Positions 10,880 through 17,876 of a stretch of 64,000 bases of DNA are shown piece after piece. The notes under the pieces were generated by a model. It worked only from the letters and a program-made list of their open reading frames with translations. It had not been told where the DNA came from and did no database searches. Positions within the stretch are counted from its first letter, which is position 1, and every line of letters starts with the position of its first letter. This stretch comes from Streptomyces sp. Ncost-T10-10d (GTDB lineage Bacteria > Actinomycetota > Actinomycetes > Streptomycetales > Streptomycetaceae), in the NCBI RefSeq assembly GCF_900091955.1, contig NZ_FMDF01000138.1, forward strand, positions 87,541 to 151,540, given 5' to 3'. A program made the position numbers and the translations under genes.

Positions 10880-12049
10880 TCATGTGCGGTGTGCGTACCA
10901 CCAGGCACGCCCGTGATCGGCCACAAGCTTCTTCAGGCTCTTGTTGTGCGTGTTGGTGGTGTGGTACGTGAGGTACGGGACTCCGTTGTACTTCTTGGTG
11001 ACGACCATGGTGTGGTTGATGTTCCCGTTACGGTCCCAGTCGGCCTGAAGAACGTCGGAACTGGCGAGCTTGTACACGTTGTCGAGTGCCTTGGTCCGCT
11101 TCGAGTGCTTTATCGCGAACCAGTACCAATTCTCTGCCCCGGCCCAGGTGTAGCTCGTTCTGTCCACGAAAATGGTGTAGAACCATTTCTTGTTGTTCGA
11201 CCGTTGTCCGGCATCGGTCGGCCCGACGATACCCCAGCCGCCGGCCTTCATTGCCTGCGAGACGAAGTTCGTGCAGTCGTTGCCGTATGTGCGGTAAGAG
11301 CCCTTGTTGGGGTTCTTCCAGTACTTATCGGCGTAGGCGACGATCTTTCCGTAGTCGTACCCGGCCTGTAATTTCACATCCTTTGTGCTGCCGTCCGGCA
11401 GTTCGTCCGTGCCGGATGGTGTGTCCTTGGCGCCTTCTTCCTCGTCCGGTGTGCCGCCACCCGTGTCTTCTGTCGCATCGGGTTCGGTCAACTGTGTACT
11501 GGGCGCGGGGCCTGATCCTGTGTCGGCCTTGTCCGAGGCAAGCAGCCACGTACCGTCGGCGGTTCGGTCGAACGTCACCGTGTGTGGGAGGGAGAACTCT
11601 TCGTACTCGGGTGCTCCCTCGGCGACTTCTGCGGCCGTGAACGGCATGTAGAGCCGGGTGTCCTCGGCGAGTTGGAGAGTGGCGGTGGCACCTTCCAGTG
11701 ATGAGTCCGTGACGGTCACATCCACGACGGCCTTTGTGTAGCCGCCGTCCACCTGTTCGTACCGTTTGCCCTTTGCTGCGAGCAGGGCGAATTCATCCGA
11801 GGTGCGATTCGCCATGGCCGGGGTGGCGGAAATGACCGACATTCTTGCCTGGGGAGGAGTGGTGGTGACCATACTTGCGCGTGCTTGAAGATATCCCCCT
11901 GCAAGCTGCGAAAGCCCGTCGACCTCACTCGCGGATAGTCCGACCGGCTGAGAGTCGTCCTGGGACGAGGCCGGGGCTGCTCCTAATATTCCACTCACAG
12001 CCGCAATGGTGATTGCGGCGACTATCCGTCTCCTGTAGGCGGTTCGCAT
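10880..12049 (-). CDS. Secreted amidase-domain protein (Amidase_6 type)
   Basis: The 389-residue exported protein has a signal peptide (RRRIVAAITIAAVSGILGAA), a middle region of strands, a Thr/Asp/Glu-rich linker (about 185-225), and a C-terminal amidase domain. That domain has Cys259 in YGNDCTNFVSQ and His346 in NINHTMVV, the expected NlpC/CHAP-like catalytic pair. The ATG at 12049 follows GGGGGAAC; upstream in-frame codons lack a site. It carries TTA codons at residue 22 (11986-11984) and residue 227 (11371-11369), and its base composition is less GC-rich than its neighbours. Probably a cell-wall or peptide amidase. Confidence 0.8.
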   Translation of the reverse strand: MRTAYRRRIVAAITIAAVSGILGAAPASSQDDSQPVGLSASEVDGLSQLAGGYLQARASMVTTTPPQARMSVISATPAMANRTSDEFALLAAKGKRYEQVDGGYTKAVVDVTVTDSSLEGATATLQLAEDTRLYMPFTAAEVAEGAPEYEEFSLPHTVTFDRTADGTWLLASDKADTGSGPAPSTQLTEPDATEDTGGGTPDEEEGAKDTPSGTDELPDGSTKDVKLQAGYDYGKIVAYADKYWKNPNKGSYRTYGNDCTNFVSQAMKAGGWGIVGPTDAGQRSNNKKWFYTIFVDRTSYTWAGAENWYWFAIKHSKRTKALDNVYKLASSDVLQADWDRNGNINHTMVVTKKYNGVPYLTYHTTNTHNKSLKKLVADHGRAWWYAHRT

Positions 12050-12228
12050 GGAAGTTCCCCCTGATTTTGAACATGACTGGTCAGTGTCATTTGTATCTGT
12101 CACGCAAGAGTAAGTTCCTGTAGTGGCCGCTCATAGGCTGATTGTGATCACGGAATGGCTCATTCCTTGGGGAGTCTGAGCGATGAGATTTGGTGCCCGA
12201 GTCGATTGGGTCTTCCGCTCGGTGGACG

Positions 12229-13253
12229 TCAGGCCGCCCGGTGCGGGGCTGCCTGTTCGGCGCGGCACTCGCGGCAGTTTCCGGGGTCGGCGGCGCGGAA
12301 GGCGCGGTCGCAGGTGTCGCAGTTCTGGAGCGGGATGACGACGACCCTGCGGCGGGGCGGGGTGAGGTCCGCGGTGCCGGGGAGCGGGGGTGGCAGGAGT
12401 GTGGTGATCCGGCGACGGAGGAGCTTTGCCGGGTGCTTGAGGGGGACGGGGAGGTCGGTGGTGAGGGCGTGGCGGATGGTGTCGGGGTGGGCGTCGCGTT
12501 CGAGCCAGGTGGCGACGCCGGGGGTGAGGGCGGCGACATCGCCTTCGGAGAGCGTGAGCCCGGGTGCGTGGCGGCGGAGGTCGGCGAGAAGTGCGGCGGC
12601 CGTCCGGCGCAGTTCCTCGGTGGGCGCGTATGGCTGAGGAAGCGGTGGGGGCGGTGTCCTGGGCGCCGTGGGTGGCGGTACGGAGATGTACGCGGGCGGT
12701 GGTGCGGGTACCGGTGCCGGGGTGGTCGTTCGCTGTGGGGCGGGCGGCTGCGGGGCCTCGACGGGCGGCGAGGGTGCCGGGGTGGCTGGAGCGGGCAAGG
12801 GCGAGGGCGGGGGTGGGGTGGGGAGCGGGGCTGTCGGTTTGCTGTGCCTGGTCTGGGGCCGGGGCGTTGGGGTGATGGGTGCGACCGTGCCGGGCTGGTT
12901 GTACGAGACGGTGCGGGTGATGATGCGGCCGTCGGCGAGGCGTACGCGGCTGCGGTGGAGGTAGCCGTGGGCTTCGAGTTCGCGCAGGGCGGCGGCGATG
13001 CGGGTCTCGCTCTCGGGGAAGCGTTCGGCGAGGCGCTTGATGCCGATCCTGGCTCCGGCGGGGAGCGACTGGATGTGGGCGGCGAGCCCGATCGCCGCGA
13101 GGGAGAGTCCGCGGTGCTGGGCGAGGTGGTTGCCGATGACGGTGAAGCCTGCGGCATGCCGGAAGTTGATGTGGATGACACCGGATGACGGTGTGGTGTC
13201 TCCGGGTACGGGGGCGGGGCGCACGGGGGCGCGGTAATCTGCGGGGTATCCAT
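12229..13253 (-). CDS. Winged-helix protein with zinc-ribbon C-terminus, N-terminal frameshift
   Basis: The main frame (GTG at 13224 to 12229, 331 residues) contains VIGNHLAQHRGLSLAAIGLA, then IGIKRLAERFPESETRIAAA and LRELEAHGYLHR, a winged-helix DNA-binding domain. A long proline-rich linker follows, then a helical unit (ATWLERDAHPDTIRHALTTD) and a four-Cys zinc ribbon (NCDTC...NCREC). The only start with a Shine-Dalgarno (GGAAGAAGAG) is the ATG at 13253, MDTPQITAP, in another frame. The paralogue at 49942-50801 shows that one base has been lost near codon 10-20. Either a decayed gene, use of the unmarked GTG, or sequence error. Confidence 0.65.
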
Positions 13254-13282
13254 CGGGAAGGTCTCTTCTTCCTCGGTGGTCA

Positions 13283-13319
13283 GGCCCCCGGTTGAGACTG
13301 TGAATCTCGGTCGGGGGCC
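13283..13319 (-). promoter_or_regulatory. Conserved 5'-UTR hairpin of the winged-helix gene
   Basis: On the minus strand GGCCCCCG (from 13319) pairs with CGGGGGCC (to 13283), with an inner 4-bp stem GAGA/TCTC and a short internal loop. It ends about 10 nt before the GAGGAAGAAGAG ribosome-binding region. The paralogous leader at 50831-50867 keeps the shape with compensating changes (inner stem GGGA/TCCC). Confidence 0.55.
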
Positions 13320-13499
13320 GTCGCATGTCTGGAGTTGTCGCGGCGAGCATATGCCAGCCAACCCGCGTGAAATCCAGCCCAGTTGCCCTGTGTCACCCGA
13401 GTGAGTGACGAGAGCGGGGCGGGGTCGGGTTTGGGTGGGGAGAGTAATTTCCCCAAGTCCTTTAAAGCTTTATGCGTCGCGGAAAACGAGGACGTGGCT

Positions 13500-13529
13500 C
13501 ACCGGGTCGCGGGTTCCCGCGACCCGGTG
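13500..13529. repeat. 14-bp perfect palindrome containing ACCGGGTCGCGG
   Basis: CACCGGGTCGCGGG and CCCGCGACCCGGTG meet with only two bases between. It lies in the 560-base gap between the winged-helix gene and the XRE gene. The core ACCGGGTCGCGG recurs as a direct repeat at 51061-51088 in the paralogous locus, so an operator is as likely as a hairpin. Apart from this, the leader hairpin and the AAGTC..TTTAAAGC motif at 13455-13476, I see nothing in the gap. Confidence 0.5.
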
Positions 13530-13812
13530 GAACGGGCTCGGCGCCAGGTTGAGTTCGGCACGGATCGCGTTGCGCGGGGCGAGTTCGGGGTGGCGGGGGC
13601 GGTGCCGGGCGGGAGCGGAATATCCGGTTCGGGTGATGTGTTGGGTGGCGCCGCTCAGCGTGGTCGTAGCTGCGTACCGTGAAGAGCGATGAGCCCTGTG
13701 TGTACGGGTGTTGTCCGGGGCTTGTCCGGTGTTGTCCCGGCTGTCCGGGTGACGTGTTGGGGACGCCAGGGGTTGGGTCGAGAACGGTAAGCGCGTCGGA
13801 AGTGGGGCACGG

Positions 13813-14691
13813 ATGAGCGTGGATGAGGCCGGAACGGAGCGCGGGGACGCCGGGGCGGACGAGCCGGGCTGGGACGTCGATCCCGATGACGAGTCGGGGG
13901 CGGCCGTGGTCGCGGCGGTGGGGCGCCAGATCAAGGCGTGGCGGGAGGCGGCGGGGTTGCGGGCCGGCGAGTTCGGGGCCGCGATCGGGTACGGGGAGGA
14001 CCAGGTCTACAAGGTGGAGGGCGGTCGCCGTATCCCCCGCCCGGAGCTCCTGGACAGGGCGGACGAGGTGCTCGGGGCGGGCGGGAAGATCGCCGCGATG
14101 AAGCAGGACGTGGCGGAGGTCCGGTACCCGAAGAAGATCCGGGATCTGTCGAAGCTGGAGGCGAAGGCGGTCGAGATTGCGGCCTACGTGGCGCACGGCC
14201 TGCATGGACTGTTGCAGACGCCGGGCCACGCGCGGGCGCTGTTCGAGGCTCGGCAACCCCCGTACTCGCAGGACGAGGTGGAACGGATGGTGGCCGCGCG
14301 CATGGCGCGGCAGTCGATCTTCGAGCGGTCCCCCGCGCCTGCTCTCGGATTCGTACAAGAGGAGTCGGCGCTCAGGCGGCCCATCGGAGGCACAATGGAG
14401 TGGCGGCGGCAGCTCGAACGCCTTTTGGAGATCGGGCAGTTGCGCAATGTCACTCTCCAGGTGATGCCTACCCATCGCGAGGCGCATCCTGGCATGGACG
14501 GGGACATCAGAGTGCTGAAGTTCAAGGACGGTTCGGCAGTGGGGCGTTCGCACGGGGCGTTCAATGGGCGCGGGGTGACCGACCCGAAACAGCTCCGCAC
14601 CCTTGAACTGCGGTATGGCATCATCCGGGCCGAGGCGCTTACGCCCCGAGAGACTCTGGCCCTCATCGAGCGAATGCTGGGAGAGACATGA
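13813..14691 (+). CDS. XRE-family regulator with DUF5753 (WhiJ-like)
   Basis: The 292-residue protein has an acidic N-terminus, a helix-turn-helix (VGRQIKAWREAAGLRAGEFG, then AAIGYGEDQVYKVEGGRRIP) at about residues 35-75, and the C-terminal DUF5753 ligand-like domain (LLQTPGHARALF, ARMARQSIFER, LGFVQEESALRRPIGG). Streptomyces encode many such regulators, usually paired with a DUF397 protein; WhiJ is the studied example and represses development. ATG overlaps nothing upstream; the stop overlaps the DUF397 start by ATGA. Paralogue at 51655. Confidence 0.85.
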   Translation: MSVDEAGTERGDAGADEPGWDVDPDDESGAAVVAAVGRQIKAWREAAGLRAGEFGAAIGYGEDQVYKVEGGRRIPRPELLDRADEVLGAGGKIAAMKQDVAEVRYPKKIRDLSKLEAKAVEIAAYVAHGLHGLLQTPGHARALFEARQPPYSQDEVERMVAARMARQSIFERSPAPALGFVQEESALRRPIGGTMEWRRQLERLLEIGQLRNVTLQVMPTHREAHPGMDGDIRVLKFKDGSAVGRSHGAFNGRGVTDPKQLRTLELRYGIIRAEALTPRETLALIERMLGET

Positions 14692-14897
14692 TCCGCAGGA
14701 CTTCCGCGCAGAACGTTTCCGAGTTGGCATGGTTCAAGAGCAGCTACAGCAGCGACGGTAACGAAGGTGACTGCGTCGAGGTCGCGGCGGCCCCCGACGC
14801 TGTGTTCGTGCGCGACTCGAAGAACATGCAAGGAGCTCGGGTTGCCTTCGCGCGAGGTGCTTGGGCGGGCTTCGTCTCGTACGCGGCCAGGCGCTGA
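14688..14897 (+). CDS. DUF397 protein, partner of the XRE regulator
   Basis: The 69 residues are one DUF397 domain: LAWFKSSYSSDGNEGDCVEV, then VFVRDSKN and AWAGFVSYA. DUF397 proteins bind or modulate the adjacent XRE regulator in WhiJ-type switches. The start lies within the upstream stop (ATGA, 14688-14691), so translation is coupled. Confidence 0.85.
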   Translation: MIRRTSAQNVSELAWFKSSYSSDGNEGDCVEVAAAPDAVFVRDSKNMQGARVAFARGAWAGFVSYAARR

Positions 14898-14910
14898 CCC
14901 TGCGCGTAGT

Positions 14911-14949
14911 CGCGCCCCCGGGCCCGGCCGATGCCGGACCGGGGGCGCG
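14911..14949 (+). terminator. Terminator after the XRE-DUF397 pair
   Basis: CGCGCCCCCGG (14911-14921) and CCGGGGGCGCG (14939-14949) form an 11-bp perfect stem with a further CCGG/CCGG inner stem. It begins 13 bases after the DUF397 stop and faces the methylase remnant. Confidence 0.75.
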
Positions 14950-14955
14950 CTGCTG

Positions 14956-15632
14956 TCAGAAGAACCCGTCCTGGATGCCGTCCCCCGGCTTGGGCTCCGC
15001 CTTCGGCTTCGGCGCCCGCTTGGAGGCGGCCTTCTTCTTCGCTCCTGGCACGTGAAGCCCAGCCTCCACAGGTACTCGCGCTAGTCCGTGCCCAGCGCAC
15101 CCGTCAGCTTCTGGCCCCCGATGAACGGTGGGTTCCCCACGATCGCGTCGAACCCCGACGCGCCCCCCACCCCCATGATCTCCGGGAACTCCAGCGGCCA
15201 GTGCAACGGCCTTACCGCAGCAGCCCGTTCACCCGTGAGCCAGCGGTCCACCACCTCCCGGGCCTGCTGGCCCTCGTACGACCAACCGACCCCGGGGCTG
15301 TCCTCGGCCCGCTCCTCCTCCAACGCCGTGGCGACCAGCCCCGCCACCGACTCCAGCCGGTTCCGGTACGCCCGTTCCTTCGCGCTCTCCTTCGCGTCCC
15401 GGAACTGCGCGGCGCCCCGCTTGCCGCCGACCTTCTCCTCGCCCGTGAGGTCGGACGCCTCCTTGTCGGAGATGCCCTCCGCCGCGGTGTGCTTCCCCTC
15501 GGCGTCCAGCGCGGGGAGCGCGGCCCGGCGGGCATGCAGCAGGGCGGCGAACGCGCGCCGGAGCAGCGGCTCCTCCAGCTGGTCCGCCCGCTGGCCGTGC
15601 CGGTCGATGCGGCCGTTGCGCTGTTCGAGGGG
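14956..15632 (-). pseudogene. Remnant of a helicase-methylase defence locus (DISARM-like)
   Basis: Read on the minus strand, the frame starts with EQRNGRIDRHGQ, a SNF2-type helicase motif VI, then runs in frame into a DNA methylase segment: WPLEFPEIM, GFDAIVGNPPFIGGQKL, GALGTD. NPPF is the adenine-methylase catalytic motif. A TAG (15083-15081) follows, where relatives continue YREYL; REYL is still legible after it. The final KPGDGIQDGFF before TGA at 14956 looks like the original C-terminus. Both gene bodies are deleted. DISARM class 1 pairs a SNF2 helicase (DrmD) with an adenine methylase (DrmMI), hence the suggestion. Confidence 0.55.
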
Positions 15633-15647
15633 ACGTCGTCCAGTCCG

Positions 15648-17876
15648 TCAGAGGGCGAACGCCGGGTCTCCTGCCGTCCGGAGATCGGACAGTTCGACCC
15701 GGGCCAGCGAGGCGTCCGGGATGCCGCGCAGAATCTCCGCCCCGATCTCCGCCAGCCGGTGCCCGTCGGGCGGCGTAGTGCCCAGGCCGATCGCGTATCC
15801 CGCCAGACCGTCGGCGGTGAGCGGGCGCGGCCAGATACGGGAGCCCGGGGCGCCCGCCCCGGCGAGGGCGGCGGCCAGGGCGAGGAGACGGCCGCGCAGC
15901 CGCCCCTCGTCGGGGCCGGGGCGTACGGAGACGATCGCCCAGGCGGCGTGACGGAGGTGCAGCGGCGGCGGGGCGCAGAGCAGGGCGTGGGGTACGGGGT
16001 CGGAGACGGCGGCGGACTCCAGGATCTCCCAGGCGCGGAAGAGTTCCTCGGCGATGAGGTCGCGGCCCGCGGGGGAGACCTGTGAGGTGCAGGAGCGGAC
16101 GGGGGCGGTCGGGGTCGGCACGGTGAGGGGGAGTTCGCCCGCCTCCCCGGAGCCGACCGGCCGGTTCCAGTCCCACGCGGCCCAGGTCGCGAAGAAGTGC
16201 CGGAGCAGGGGGAGCGGCGGCAGATCACCGGCCTCGTGGGCGGTGCGGGCCGCCAGTACGGACCAGGCGAGGCCGGGCAGCCCGCCGCACGGTGCGGAGT
16301 CCAGGCCGCGTGCCCGGGCCCAGGCCTTCACCTCGCGCGCGAGGCGGGTGAACGCGGCCCGGTGCGGGTCCGCCGCCGCGAGCACCGCGTCCGCGTCGCT
16401 CACCGCGCTGAGCGCAGTGGCCGCCGCCTCGCCCAGTTCGGCACGGCGGGCGACCGCCACGTCCGGGGAGAGGCCACCGGTCGCGACGGTCACCAGGTCC
16501 ACCCGGAGCCCGTCGAGGCAGAAACGCAGACCGGGTACGCGCGCACCGGTCACCTCGCGCAGATCGACGGCCTGCGGCAGGGCAGCGGACAGCCGCTCCC
16601 GTACCCCCGGGAGATCCCCGTCACCGGGCAGCGCCGCGACCAGGTCCACATCGGCGCCGGGCAGCGCACAGCCCATCCGCCGCGAGCCGACCGGATGGAC
16701 GCGGCCCTCGGGCAGGGCCGCGGCCACCCGGCGGACGATCTCCGCCGCGTCGGCTTCCGATCCGTCCTCCGCCGCCCCGGTCAGCGCCACCCGTACCCCG
16801 AAGTGGTCCGACACGTACAGCCCGTCCGGTGTCGGTACGTCGCCCAGCAGCGCCGCCGACACGGGCCGCAGCCGCTCCGAGCGGACCAGCACCCGGTCCA
16901 GCCGGGACGTACGCCCCGTCAGGGAGGAGACGGCGGCCAGCGGATTGACGGACGGATCGAAGGTCGGCGTCCGGTCGCCCGCGCCGTGCACCCGGCTCCA
17001 GGCGTCCGCCATCCCCAGCCGGTCCTGCGGAGTGTCGCCGCCGTCGTTGAAGTCGCCGAGCAGCATCACATCGCCCTCGATCGCGGCCAACCCCGCTGCC
17101 AGATCGGCCAGTTCGGCATCGCGCCGGGCGGCGCCGTTCGCCGAGTGGTCGCTGCTGAGATGGGTGACGGCGACCGTGACCGGTCCTTCCGCGGTCTCCA
17201 CGACCACGGCGGCGACCGCCTTGTGCGGGCCGAGGACATGCAGGCCCGCCTCCCGCACGGGGACCCTGCTGAGCAGCAGCAGACCGCAGTCGGCAACATC
17301 CCGGCCGGCCGGGTCGGTCCAGAGGATGTAGCTCTCGCGGACCCAGGGCGTGGCCAACAGCAGGCCGAGCAGAGCGGGTTCGGCCTCCTGGAGAGCGATG
17401 ACATCCGCGTCCGCCGCGCGCAGGGCGTCGAGGAGAAGTGGCCGCCGCCGGGCGGTGTCGATGAGGTCGCTGTCGTAGCGGTCCCAGAGGGTGTTCCAGG
17501 TCAGCAGCGCCAGGGAAGCGGACCGCGCGGGCGCCGGTGCGTCCCCGGGCACGGGTGACCAGGCGGCCTCCGGTACGCGGTACGCGTGCGGCGTAAGAGA
17601 GGTGAAGTACGGGGACGGCAGCCGCCGCGGGGTGCGTACCCGTCCGGCGTCCGTCGCGTCGATCCGGTCCACGCCCGAGGACCGGTCCCACACCACCTCC
17701 CCGTCGGCCTCGAAGAACAGCACCCGGTGCCAGGGAATGTCCCCGCCCGGCGTGAACCGGGGCAGCGGCAACCGCTTGGGCACGGTCCCGCGCTGCGCCA
17801 CGCCCATCACGAAGCGCGCCGGGTCGAACCGGGCGTCCCAGCGGACCCGGTGGTAGATCTCCTCGCTGGTACGCAT
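15648..17876 (-). CDS. RNA-repair protein: MJ1316 domain, EEP phosphoesterase, nucleotidyltransferase
   Basis: The 742 residues hold, in order: an MJ1316/DUF504 RNA-end recognition domain (about 1-80, IYHRVRWDARFDPARFVMG and WHRVLFFEADGEVVWDR); an endonuclease/exonuclease/phosphatase fold (about 121-367, with N128, E164 in ALQEAEP, H239, GDFND at 274-278, D327, SDH at 356-358); a nucleotidyltransferase (VGSRRMG and Asp409/Asp411 in GADVDLV); and a poly(A)-polymerase-like helical and RNA-binding C-terminus. This suits trimming, sensing and extending damaged RNA ends. It begins at the base after the ligase stop (TAG then ATG), so the two are coupled. All active-site residues I can check are present. 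Confidence 0.8.
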   Translation of the reverse strand: MRTSEEIYHRVRWDARFDPARFVMGVAQRGTVPKRLPLPRFTPGGDIPWHRVLFFEADGEVVWDRSSGVDRIDATDAGRVRTPRRLPSPYFTSLTPHAYRVPEAAWSPVPGDAPAPARSASLALLTWNTLWDRYDSDLIDTARRRPLLLDALRAADADVIALQEAEPALLGLLLATPWVRESYILWTDPAGRDVADCGLLLLSRVPVREAGLHVLGPHKAVAAVVVETAEGPVTVAVTHLSSDHSANGAARRDAELADLAAGLAAIEGDVMLLGDFNDGGDTPQDRLGMADAWSRVHGAGDRTPTFDPSVNPLAAVSSLTGRTSRLDRVLVRSERLRPVSAALLGDVPTPDGLYVSDHFGVRVALTGAAEDGSEADAAEIVRRVAAALPEGRVHPVGSRRMGCALPGADVDLVAALPGDGDLPGVRERLSAALPQAVDLREVTGARVPGLRFCLDGLRVDLVTVATGGLSPDVAVARRAELGEAAATALSAVSDADAVLAAADPHRAAFTRLAREVKAWARARGLDSAPCGGLPGLAWSVLAARTAHEAGDLPPLPLLRHFFATWAAWDWNRPVGSGEAGELPLTVPTPTAPVRSCTSQVSPAGRDLIAEELFRAWEILESAAVSDPVPHALLCAPPPLHLRHAAWAIVSVRPGPDEGRLRGRLLALAAALAGAGAPGSRIWPRPLTADGLAGYAIGLGTTPPDGHRLAEIGAEILRGIPDASLARVELSDLRTAGDPAFAL

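Noticed and set aside
13383..13692. Short plus-strand ORFs in the gap before the XRE gene.
   Set aside because: Overlap the palindrome and conserved leader motifs, have no ribosome site and no paralogue in the second locus.
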